Of a stretch of 64,000 bases of DNA, positions 11,515 to 21,880 are shown in pieces. The notes beneath the pieces are model-generated. The model saw only the letters and a list, made by a program, of their open reading frames with translations, was not told where the DNA came from and did no database searches. The position numbers and the translations under genes are program-made. The stretch is from NCBI GenBank assembly GCA_973895155.1, contig OZ316892.1:1674001-1738000 (forward strand). The letters are read 5' to 3'. The number at the start of each line of letters is the position of its first letter. Position 1 is the first letter of the stretch. Origin of the DNA: Marsupella aquatica. Lineage: Eukaryota; Marchantiophyta.

Positions 11515-14500
11515 TTTTGTTCTTGGGCTGTTTGATATATATAGGCCAAGATTAGCATTCTTCAAAGAGAGTGATGAACATCTGAATTGATTTGTTCAGT
11601 ATTGCGCGTGAGTAAACAGTATTCGTCATGAATATACGGTACAGTCTGCTGAAATTATAATCAGCACGGGGAATGACAGCACGCCGACTTGTCATTCGTT
11701 TCGCAAACTCGCACTAATTTCTGCGCGTGAGCTTCTACTAGCTCTCGGACGGATGATTGATTGACTAAGTCGTTCCCAAAACAAGTTAAATTGAATGTTT
11801 GAGCGTAATGCAACTGCGGTGCTGAAGAAACTCTGAGGAAAAGCTTTCAGCAGTCTGGGCTGTCAATGCAAACTTGCACGACAACAACGTGATTGTCCTT
11901 TCTACGCTTTGCCTTGAACGATTTCAGTGAATTCCATTCATGTACATGGAGGCCAACGAGATTGAATGTTCTCAGTTTCATATGACGATTCGTCCAAATG
12001 GATTCACTCTACAACATCACATTTAACACAGCGGAGTGCCGAGGAGTGGGGGTCTCATGTCATTGTAAATTAAGCTTCCTGCATCTTGATTACGCAGATT
12101 AGACGACAATGGACTAGATTTCGGTACGAAACACTAGGAAGCTCGAAATGCGGCTCGTAATGTGGCATCCGTCTTTGTTCCCTGATTATGGCAACTTACT
12201 CTTTCAAAAACGGTTTCAGAGTTCAGTCTAGAGCATCGCAATCATGTGCGAAAGTAGATGGGGAGGGAGGAACTCATGTGATTATTAGGGCGCTTGCAGA
12301 TTAGCTGACCATGGACTTTTGATTCACTGGGATTTGGTGATCACTCGCCTTCCGACTGGACATTGATTTGTTTGATTATGTGAGATTATGTGATTTGTGT
12401 TGTTTTCACCTGAGGAGCATGTGACCGTCCGCGTGTACTATCCATCTTCTCGTGGGAGAGCGCGCACTCAGGTAGCACACTAGCACTGCCTGCACAGGGG
12501 AGGAGGGCTCGGTGGAATAGCGCGTGCGGGGCACAGTACTTGAGTTGTTTAATTTCCCTGTTTTGCCGCAGGGGTGACGGCCGCCGTCACCTCACGGAAT
12601 GGAGGTCGCAACTCGCAAGTCGAGACTCTACTCTACTACTACTCTCTCAACATCGCGTACACCAATTGAAAACTTGTGGGGGTCATGAGTCGTGACATGA
12701 CTGTTGCTGCTCGAGGACCTGCTGGGCTGTTAGGGGCCTTCTAATCCTCCAACAATCCGCAAACTCCCTCGTCAGTCGTCATCACCGCGACTCGATTTTA
12801 CCGCCCGGCGTCGTTGTGCCGCAAATTCACTAGTGATGAGCTCGGAATCCATCACGTTCCACTACCTACTTTTCGCGGGAAGTTTCATTTTTCTATTGAG
12901 CTTGGAGGTTGAACTTGTGTAAATCGGAAACCTCTGGACAGAATTGTGTCGTCTGCCTTGCGGTTGTTTAGGGTTTCCCCCTCGAAGGTCGAAATTCCCT
13001 CCGTCCCATTCTTTTAGTAGCTCACGGGAAATTTTCGATTCGCAACTTTCTCCGCGCCATTTATCTTGAACTCTAACATCTGGTCCAAAATCAACATCAG
13101 ACATGTGAGGGCATCGCTGTCATCTGCCACTGCTAACCATAAAATCGGTAAAACTTGTTAGGATGACGGATCTGAATGGCAATCGTGACTGTAAAGCAAC
13201 AGGGTCGATGGACATCACGTGAAGCCCCACAATTCAAACATAATATTCTAGCCGTTTCAGATACTGGCGCGAAGCTGAATGTTTGCTGTCCCACGTGAAT
13301 GATGCTCTTCCGGGGAATTGGAAGTGAAAGCTTGTTGCATCGACAAATCTCGGGAGCGAATGGACGGAGGGAGGGCAGATGCGATCTTCAGGCTTGACAT
13401 GCTACAATCTCATGAGGATTTGGGTTCACCCATTATGCTCCACAGCTCATGTACAAAATCTTGTTGGTACAGTAACGATGCACCGCTGCTCATGTTGAAG
13501 TCTTGTTGGTACAGTACCGAGGGTCAATGGCGATGGTGGTTTGCACAATTTGTGTGGAATTCAAAATGATGCACCACTGTAAAGCACTGCAGCAGCTGCT
13601 GTAGGTTTGCTGTAGGTGTCAAGTTAAATAACAAGGGCCCACCCAGATGTTTTTTTTTCGATGGCACGTCAAATTTCATGCCAGTACCTTTGTATAATAG
13701 TATGGCACTTGGCCCACCTCACACACTTCATCCCAGGTCATTCTAGCATGCTAGTAAACTGTAAACATTTCCTCGCATGAGCAAAATTTGTGCAAAGAAA
13801 CAAAATTTGTGCGAAAGAAACAGTAAAACTGTCCTGGCATGAGAAAATGTCATACTCACATGAACCATGTTCTTCTATATCCAACTGCTTTGCTACCAAC
13901 AACTGCTTTGCTAACAACAACCTGGTTGGTAACATTCCTTTTGGGACTCCTTTTTTGGCTCGTAAAGTTGCTAGCCATCTGCTGTCTTAAAAAAACACTA
14001 AGAATATAAAAGACAGCAAAAATAAAAAGAAATTGAAACCACTAGTGACTTGTTAGCAACACTCTCCTAGCTATCAAAATTTGTGTTTGCTGGCATTTAC
14101 AATACCTCCTTCAACCCTCTCATTATTCTCACAAAAACTAAAGAAAATATACTCATCAATTAGAGATATAGGTAAAGTGGTTGAACCTGGATGAGTCCAC
14201 AAACGTTTCAACTCAAGGTCAGGGCAGTCATTGTTTGATGTGGACATCAAGTATTGGGTGCTCAATACCTAGGTGATACTGTGTTTAGGCCTTGTTGAGG
14301 TGCTTCCCTTAAGTCACCTAGACTTTAGAATAGGACTTAGTCCAGCAGGAGAGGAGAAAATAATTCACTTGATATTTTTAGGCTAAGCAATTTCTTGGCA
14401 GATTACATGGTTGCTCATTTTAGCTAGCCTCTGTTCGGAGTGGTCACCATATCTATCATCCTCAGTCTCCATTTATGAAGGCTGTGTTGTTTACATTGTG

Positions 14501-14718
14501 TACCTTTCAAGTTTGAAATAGGTTCTCAGAATCAATTCACTTTTTTCTTTAAGCCAAACCAAGTTTGAGCAAATGGTAGCGTGACTGGCAGAAGGCTAAG
14601 GCAAGAGAAAATCCTTGATCTGTAACAAACAAAAATATAAATGCTCAAACAAGACTTGGTTACAAACATTCCAAGTAAACTGTTTAAAAACTAGCATTAT
14701 CATAAGAATTAAGTAAGG

Positions 14719-14775
14719 GCTCATGAATTAAACACCCTAACCATGCAAATAAGCAAGGTGGTTTAATTCATGAGC
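14719..14775. repeat. Inverted repeat / potential stem-loop
   Basis: GCTCATGAATTAAAC at 14719-14733 is perfectly complementary to GTTTAATTCATGAGC at 14761-14775, with a 27-base loop. No neighbouring gene is seen to explain it. Confidence 0.85.
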
Positions 14776-15237
14776 TTAGTAAGTGAGGCTTGGAGTGAGC
14801 CTAGACCGCTGCTTCCTATCCCACACAGATTTGCAAATTTAGGCTTCACAAATCTTAGAAGCCAAGTCTAGTGAACAACATGTTGTTTGCAGAGCTCAAG
14901 CAAGAATATGTCATTATGCATGCAGCTGCACATCTCTCATTGTTAAATCTAGATCGATTCTTCTCCGTATCGTGGAACAACAAACATTGGAACTACCAGA
15001 AAAGGGTGCTTCTCACAAACACAATAATCCGTACTTTTGCTTTCACAGTCGGCATGCAAAAAAACTCAAAACTCAGAGTCGGTTATGCTTTTGGCAACCG
15101 TTTTTTTTGTTGCCAATATTGAAAATTATCTTATATTTTTAATAAAATAAAATTAAACTAAAATGATTAGTGTTAAAAAAAATTGACCTTTTCTTTTGTA
15201 TTTGATTTACATTTATTTTACTCTTACTTTAAGGACT

Positions 15238-15400
15238 TATGGCATGGCAACCTAATTATTGCACAAAATTTGTCACAAACAAACAGGATTTGGGCACTAT
15301 TTTTTTCCACAAAAAATTTGTATCCTCTTTGTCTTCGTCTATGTTGATGTGGTACATCCTGGTGCCAGGAAATGTGCAAGAGACCCTTCATGGGGTCTGT
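15238..15400 (-). repeat. Dispersed repeat, inverted copy
   Basis: It begins TTATGGCATGGC and contains CACAAACAAACAGGA, GTTGATGTGGTACATCC and TGCAAGAGACCC. Read as reverse complement this follows the same order as 5145-5298 and 16726-16880. Confidence 0.5.
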
Positions 15401-16725
15401 AATAAGCTTTCTTGGTGTTAGCATAACCAAGCCTGAGCAACTGGGGCAAAGGAAACCCCTGGATGATTGATCGTTGTTACAGAGTGTGTTTGATTTGAAA
15501 GAAGGGCACAAGGACCGTGTCAACCACTAGATCATAATATAGTGGAGTGCATGGATATAAGAATTGAAATTTTTAGAAATAGTTTCAAAAATTTACGATA
15601 TCTGTACTGTAGGTTTTTGCTTTATAGTCACCCATATGGAAATACTGTCATACTTTAGCGCCCATAGTACAGTAGCTACCAATTATTTTTCCAAAGGACG
15701 TATCATGGAAGAGTTAAAGTAGTTCCTGATGCCCTTTGTGATTTTTCTTTTTGTAATTTTATGTGCAATCTCAGTGTACTACACTATTTGCACAATTCTA
15801 AAAAAAAGTAGGAACAAACTTGCTCCATGAAAGGCACTGAAAACGTGGGTTGGCTTATCAACAAGAAGTGGTTTTTTCAACTTTTATTAAGAACTGGATG
15901 TGGATATTGAAAATTCAAATCTCGTCGGGCTAAATATTTCTTGATGTCCTGGTGTTTGTAGAGCTCTGATCCATCCTCGCAACAAATTTCGCATTAGAAG
16001 CATAACTATTTACTAACTTTGTTACCCGTAATTATTATTATCACGGGGAAACCGGCTTATTAGGAGTGCCCAATAATATTTTGTCCAGTAGTATATTACA
16101 GTTAAGGCCACAGGAGTTCAGGACGCGGCTTTTGAGAACAGCATCGGGTCGCTGAGTCTAAGCCGTGGATATGCATCTTCACCGTTGAATATAGTTATGT
16201 ATCATTAGGTGCTCATTACAGCAATGATTCTCTGCATGACACCTACTCTATGTTGGACTGTAAAATGCGCCAAGTGTGCTGCGGGGCGGGATCAACGGCG
16301 GTCGGTGGTCTAGACATTTGGAGGAATACAGTATATTTATAACTCCTGTCCATATGTGACATGTCGTTCGTAGCCCCTGACAGCTGAACTTTTTCTTTAA
16401 TTTGAAAGGAGCACTTTACAAGAAAAGTAAAACCATACCTGACATACTTAATAGCCTTCCCTAATAATGTTGTGCTGCTGGTGCAGTGTAAACTTTAAAG
16501 TTTTTCCTTTTTCGCGTGTGTAAAAGACGAACTGGATAGATGCTAGACACATTCTTTATTTTATTTTGTGAGCTCCCTACAATGAAATGTAGCAAATTTC
16601 TGCCACTGGAAAAATGCTCCTGTAGTGCCATCTATGTGCAAAAGATGAATGGGCCATCTATGTGCAAAAGATGAATGGTCAGACACTCAAACTTTGGACG
16701 AGACGGCAAAATATTTACGGACCCC

Positions 16726-16880
16726 ACTAGAGGTCCCTTCCCAAATTCCTGGCATCACAGCGTGCCACATCAACAACAACCGCAACAAACAAGACTCGTT
16801 GGTTTTGTGAATCAAACTTATAGTTTTCATTCGTGTTTGTGTCAATTTGGGTGTAAATTTTGGGACGCCATGCCATAAAA
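16726..16880 (+). repeat. Dispersed repeat, third copy
   Basis: It starts AGAGGTCCCTTCCCAAATTC and ends GGACGCCATGCCATAAA. It shares the order of blocks with the 5.1 kb copy, including the CCACATCA-ACAACAACC core. Confidence 0.5.
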
Positions 16881-17762
16881 AGAAAAGTAAAAACATTGAA
16901 AATGCAAAGAGCAAGACGGTTAAAACAGTCACTATGTAACCGTTTTAGTTACATTTCCAATTTTAAAACTTAAATTCAAAGATTTATAAAAAGTATTTTT
17001 CATATAATAAATAATGACTAATAACTAACTTGATAACTTACTAGTTAAACCGCAACTCCCGGTATGTATGGACCTATCGTATTGTGCGGTCATTAATACT
17101 GGGAAGAGCACATAGAAACCCAGGATCGGGGAGGAGGAATGGCTGGAATCTTGAAAGTTCATCGAATTTTATACTCAAAACTATTTACTCATTCTCAAAA
17201 CAAAAAATACCCAGTTGTAAATCGCATTGAGATCTTTCTTTTGCACACTAGATTGCCTTCTAACATGGATGAATAAGATTTCTAGAGGCATTACAAAATG
17301 GACGGCAAAGATCGTGAAATCAACAAAATCGACGGCTAGGAAGGCTTGGATTTGTTTAATTTTTCATTTGAAAAATATTAACCCATTTGCAAAACGGACA
17401 GAACCCATCCATAGATCTATTTGAGATCTTTCTTTTGAGCCATAGACTGACCATTATGATGGACGGACAAGATTTCCAGAGATAAGAAATGGAGACGGCT
17501 CAGATCGACTCTTCCCCCTAATTTTATTAGCCAAGGGGTCCACGAACTAATTTGGGGTCTTGTAAAATGTACGTTGTCATGCAATTTCACAATTAGAGTT
17601 CTTAAGGAAACATTGACTTTTTGAGTGTTTACTTTGTTTTTAACTTAAAAATAAAAACAGAGAATTATATATACCAACCCCAAAAGCAATTTATGAATTG
17701 CGCTAACCAAAAATTGAGAAAGTAAAGCTTGGATGGACCACCACATTGGACTCAATGCTGCT

Positions 17763-18110
17763 GTGGATCACATTTTGGTGGTCCATAGGAGTTGTGTGCT
17801 TATAACTTTATGACTTTGAGTCTGAAAATAGTTTTTTAGTTTTTTACCTCCAAGGCAACGACAGAAGAAGGAAACAGGAAAAAACACAAACCCTAATATT
17901 TAATATTAACACAATGAAAATTAATCTAATAAAATTTACCACTCCACATTTCATGATGAATAACTCAAACAAATGGCCAAAAGCTCACTCTCACTTTGAT
18001 GGAAATGTGGCATGGCTTACCTATGCACATCAAGTTATTTCAATGAAACTCAAATTTTGGGAAATGTTTCAAACTACCAACATTGTGGTCCATGGGAGCA
18101 TCAGTTTCAA
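17763..18110 (+). repeat. Dispersed 0.35 kb repeat, copy A
   Basis: It shares ordered blocks with 35316-35680 in the same orientation: GGATCACATTTTGGTGGTCCA, AAGGCAAC, CCCTAATATTT, AATCTAATA and finally TTGTGGTCCATGGGAGCATC. The copies are diverged and non-coding. Confidence 0.7.
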
Positions 18111-18394
18111 AAAGTGATTACACAGGATTTTATCAGTTTGCATTGTTTACCAGACAGCCTCTCAAAATGAGGGCTCTAGCTTCATTTTTGGGGGGCTACT
18201 ATTGCCCATGAAGCCCCCTTGTAACATGGCATCATTGCACAGAAGGCCAGATTTTTTAATTTGTATTCAAAGTATAGGTTAGATTTTGTAAATGCACCAA
18301 ATCTAATTTCATTGTGAAACCACACCAAAAATTACGAAGAGAAAAATCACTATGCTAGTAGCATCCGCACTCCATCATGACCTGGCAGGCTATT

Positions 18395-18743
18395 GACCTC
18401 ATTTTCCAGGGCATGCATGTTTTTTCTGTTTGCACAGGTCCCTGTTATCTATATTTTTTTCGCAGATAGGTCACAAGAGGAAATGCAGACTGGCAAATCA
18501 AGCAATTCACTGACCTCATTTTCCAGGGCATGGATGTTTTTTCTGCTTTCACAGGTCCCTGCTATCCTTGATATTTTTTCCAGATAGGTCACAAGAGGAA
18601 ATGCAGACTGGCAAATCAAGCAATTTATCAACCTCATTTTCCAGGGCATGGATGTTTTTCTGCTTGCACAGGTCCCTGTTATCCTTGATATTTTTTCCAG
18701 ATAGGTCACAAAAGGAAATGAAGACTAGCAAATCAAGCAATTT
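18395..18743 (+). repeat. Three tandem copies of a 117-base unit
   Basis: Units begin at 18395, 18512 and about 18629, each starting ACCTCATTTTCCAGGGCATG and ending near AAATCAAGCAATT. Identity is high and the period is nearly constant (117, then 118). Apparent open frames on both strands follow from the repeat (117 is a multiple of three) and are not genes. Confidence 0.9.
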
Positions 18744-19029
18744 TGGTGGACTGGAAAAACACCCAGGCTTGGCAAACTACATCAACGCTTGTCGCTCTTC
18801 CACATGCACAAATCAGGCACCAACTTTTTTGTTCCTTGGCCCTCCACACAGTAGATCCTGCTAACACCTTGTGCTTTGTGACAGGAGCATGCCCAAATGT
18901 CAACCACCGGTGCATACAATCCCCAGTTTGAACTGGCAGACAAGTTGTAGTGTTGTCAGACACGACAACTTGTTATTTGTCGGCTCCAAAAGGGGTCATT
19001 TGTCACTTATTGGTCGATATTCCACGGCC

Positions 19030-19360
19030 GGCCTTGAACTTTCCTGACCCTCTCCCAGCCAGGTCCCAAACTTTCCCGACCCCCTCCCGGCCCAGTCCTG
19101 AACTCTCCCAAACCCTCCCTACCTGGTCCAGACTCCCCCGTTTTAGTGAGCCAGCCCCCCGGTTCGGGGTCGGGGCCAGGTTGGGGCGGGGTAAGGTAAG
19201 GTAAGGTCCGGGCCGGGGTGGGGTCGGAGGGGGTGGGACAGGCCGGGGTTGGGGTCAGGGCCGGTCAGGGCCGGTCAGGGCCGGTCAGGGTCGGGGCGGG
19301 GTGTGGGCCAGCTGGGGCCGGGGGTCATGGTCGGGGTTGGGGCCAGGGTCGGGATGACCA
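19030..19360. repeat. Strand-asymmetric G/C-rich low-complexity tract
   Basis: About 19040-19140 is C-rich (CCCGACCCCCTCCCGGCCC). About 19150-19360 switches to G-rich with repeated GGGGTCGG blocks and four GGGCCGGTCA-type units at 19256-19290. Both sides carry TCATTTGTCA-type motifs (near 18996 and 19371). The open frames across it are compositional artefacts. Confidence 0.8.
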
Positions 19361-19451
19361 GGTGTGACAAATGTCATTTGTCAGGGTCCCCTTATTTGTT
19401 AGACAAATCCAAACCAGGATACAATCTTTTGTGTGGGATGGCTCTACAATC

Positions 19452-19454
19452 TTA
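19452..19454. repeat. TTA target-site duplication, left
   Basis: TTA directly precedes the left TIR and is matched by TTA at 23633-23635 after the right TIR. Confidence 0.9.
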
Positions 19455-19849
19455 GAGCATCTCCAACGGTGCCTGCAAAGAGCTCCGTAACCCGCAAACC
19501 CCGGAGTAGCGGCTGTTTTTTGGAGAAAAGCATGTCCAACGGTGACCGCTTCTGTAAATTTTTGGAGAAAGCCGCTAACTTTCTCGCCTGTGTGCCGCTA
19601 CTTTCGGGCAGGAAGGCGGTCGCCATTCCAAGCCCCTCCGCCATCCCCCAAATGAATCCACTGCAGCCAAGTAGCCACGCGGCACTCGCGATGCGAAGGA
19701 GTACTCGCGCCAGAATTGTGTCCAGATTTCCCGCTTCGACTTTCCATGAACAGTGATTGTTGTGGGACACAGGAGTTGTCGTGCAAACCTGACATTGCAC
19801 ACGAGAATTTCAGTGACATTGCGCGTACAAAGTTGAAAGTTGTGAGACA

Positions 19850-20866
19850 ATGGCAGCAAGTCGTGGGAAAAATTATGGTGCAGAAGAGCTTAAACAATTG
19901 TGCTACAGTGTTCTTCATGTGTCCCAAGATCCCTGCGTTGGTGCAGGGCAGAGGGCTGAGAGATTTTGGGACCGGGTGACCGAGCATTACGAGAAACACA
20001 AACCGAAGGGAGCTGAGTCGAGGGGCCGAAAATCTCTGGAAGGGAAGTGGTCTAATATTAAACATGATGTGTCAAAATTCATCGGATGTTTTCAGCAGGT
20101 AGAGGACCTTCAGATTTCGGGGACCAACGTCGATGACACTATGCTGAAGGCGAAGGAATTATACAAACAGAACCATCCCAAAGGGAAAACTTTTTCTTTC
20201 GATTCCTGCTTCTGGATTTTGAAAGATTGTCCACGGTGGGGGAATCCAGCAGACGATATGGCAAAAGGGAAGGGCAGGAAATCCACATCATCCAGGTCCG
20301 ACACGATCGAGAATGAACATTCTAGCCCGAGTCCAATCATCATTGAGAATGGTGACAATGAAAGTGTCGATAGGCAGCACCAAGAACCTGTCGAAGATTG
20401 TGATGCAAGGAAGAGGCCTCAGGGAAACAAGAGAGCCAAGGAAGATCACAAGCGAATGAAGGTTGAACAAGAAGCAATGAAGGTAAGTGCGAATGCCCAA
20501 CGGGAGATGGCAGCTGCGAATCGAGATCGGGTCAGGACATTGCAGAACAATTCGTTGATGAAGTTGCTGACATTACCTACAGACAACATGGAACCAGAGC
20601 TCCGTGATTATGTCCGACAGTGGAAGCTGGAAGAGGCCAGGAAATTGAAAGCTCGGATGCAGGCTACAGAACCTCCACAAAATCCGCCACAAAATCCACT
20701 CCCTGTTTTTCGTGAGACCAGAGTTGATAGTCCGGTTTTTGATGACAGCACAGTTGAACTGGATGAAAACACAGGGGTAGCAGAGGACCATGTAGATTTG
20801 GAAACCCAATTTCGGGCATGTGAACCTGGATTTTCGTTCCAGGGTTTGCTAGCTAGCCAGTTGTAG
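19850..20866 (+). CDS. Harbinger accessory protein, Myb/SANT-like with NAM-associated C-terminus
   Basis: Single-exon ORF of 338 residues starting at ATG 19850. In Harbinger transposons the partner Myb-like protein binds subterminal DNA and brings the nuclease to the nucleus and element ends. The N-terminal third (about residues 8-130) has the trihelix/SANT-like pattern: a Trp in RFWDRVTEHY, RSLEGKWSNI-type spacing (KSLEGKWSNIKHDVSKFIGC) and FWILKDCPRW. The middle is polar and rich in Ser/Asn with basic patches (GKGRKSTSSR, RKRPQGNKRAKEDHKRMK) that could be nuclear localisation signals. The helical segment around residues 205-270 resembles the no-apical-meristem-associated C-terminal domain common in plant Harbinger partners. 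It converges on the transposase gene. Assignment rests on domain style and on its position within the TIRs. Confidence 0.85.
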   Translation: MAASRGKNYGAEELKQLCYSVLHVSQDPCVGAGQRAERFWDRVTEHYEKHKPKGAESRGRKSLEGKWSNIKHDVSKFIGCFQQVEDLQISGTNVDDTMLKAKELYKQNHPKGKTFSFDSCFWILKDCPRWGNPADDMAKGKGRKSTSSRSDTIENEHSSPSPIIIENGDNESVDRQHQEPVEDCDARKRPQGNKRAKEDHKRMKVEQEAMKVSANAQREMAAANRDRVRTLQNNSLMKLLTLPTDNMEPELRDYVRQWKLEEARKLKARMQATEPPQNPPQNPLPVFRETRVDSPVFDDSTVELDENTGVAEDHVDLETQFRACEPGFSFQGLLASQL

Positions 20867-21154
20867 TCACTAGAGTCGATGCAATTCATTGTATGCTCAT
20901 TTTGTAATAAAATTGGCTCAAACGTTTTGGCAAACATTGTACATTGCAAATTCACGGAATTCCCATTCCATGTCATAAATTAGCGAGTAAATTAGAAGAG
21001 GTTACAAAATTGGAGGCCAGGCCCCAAGTTCTAGATGGCCACATGATAGCCACCATGTCTGCAGTCTGCATTCTACCTATATTTGGCCTAGCTTGGTGCT
21101 TCACAAAATGGCTTAACTTGCGCTTGAGCTTTCTAGGTGCAAAAACGGAAGCTC

Positions 21155-21574
21155 TCAATGAGCCCTAGGTTTACGCTTCGGGCTACGTGACTGCTTTGTG
21201 AAAACCACATAGCAGTCGTCACTGGAGGTAGACCTGTTGGTGCTGAGACGATCCGAAAATGCCTGATCTTCAGAATCCTCCATCTCTGCCATTAGTTGTG
21301 CCTCCTCCGAATTTTCAGGCTCGAAGTCCATCAACGTCATCTCCAATGGTGCTCTCGAGCTTCTCTGTTTTCCCCCATTTGCTGGAAGTGCCTTGGAGTT
21401 CCCAGTATTCATCTTTTGCTCCTTCGGGTCCTCCTGCTTTGGCAAAGGACTGGGATTCCATTTGCTTGCAGCTGTGGATGCAAGACTTGAACTAGAACTT
21501 CCACGTGAAAGCGAGCTCATTTTTGAAATGCCAGAACACTGTGGGCAGGTCCAAGAGCACATAATTAACCACAA
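21155..21574 (-). CDS. Possible third ORF or distal exon in the Harbinger element
   Basis: An open frame of up to 139 codons lies between the two convergent transposon genes. From its internal Met (SKMSSLSRGSSSSS) it is Ser-rich, then acidic (FEPENSEEAQLMAEMEDSED), and ends in a basic tail SPKRKPRAH that could act as a nuclear signal. I recognise no family. A good splice acceptor (CTGCCCACAG) lies just upstream in transcript sense near 21541. A strong donor (CCAG then GTGAGT) sits at 21874, directly after the transposase stop. It may therefore be an extra exon expressed from the same transcript. It could also be chance. Confidence 0.3.
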   Translation of the reverse strand: MWLIMCSWTCPQCSGISKMSSLSRGSSSSSLASTAASKWNPSPLPKQEDPKEQKMNTGNSKALPANGGKQRSSRAPLEMTLMDFEPENSEEAQLMAEMEDSEDQAFSDRLSTNRSTSSDDCYVVFTKQSRSPKRKPRAH

Positions 21575-21880
21575 AGCACTTCGGGAGGCTTCGAATGTTT
21601 TTCAGTAGGTTCGCACATTAGCAAGGCAGGTCTGTACATTCCACATTGCCTCGATAGTATCTCCCGAGCTGGATGTACCTTCGAAACAGGTGGACTGAAG
21701 TGTGAGTCAATGTGGAAGCAAGTCAAATGTACTCATCACTGTACCAACAGAAAATCAGGTCACACCTGCGACTTGATTCCCTCAAGTCCCAAGCTTAAAA
21801 ACTCATGCTTGAAGCTTTCAGTCAATAAAATAAATGCAAAGATGGGCAGCAAAATCTGATTGACTATACTCACCTGGATT

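Larger units (their letters stand above)
11515..18390. other. Long non-genic stretch with dispersed repeats
   Basis: No gene was recognised. Contents noted: a 15-base perfect inverted repeat at 14719-14775; inverted and direct copies of the 5.1 kb repeat at 15238-15400 and 16726-16880; a 26-base tandem duplication at 16627-16678; diverged direct repeats at 17224-17310 and 17421-17510 (shared TTGAGATCTTTCTTTTG); and one half of a repeat pair at 17763-18110. Around 12400-13150 the sequence is locally richer in CpG but holds no convincing exon. Confidence 0.5.

Noticed and set aside
12570-12590. GGTGACGG/CCGTCACC short palindrome
   Set aside because: An 8-base stem with a tiny loop is expected by chance in CpG-rich DNA and no gene context supports a function.
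18950-19455. Frames through the G/C-rich tract
   Set aside because: Low-complexity Pro/Gly/Arg translation without start context or family similarity.
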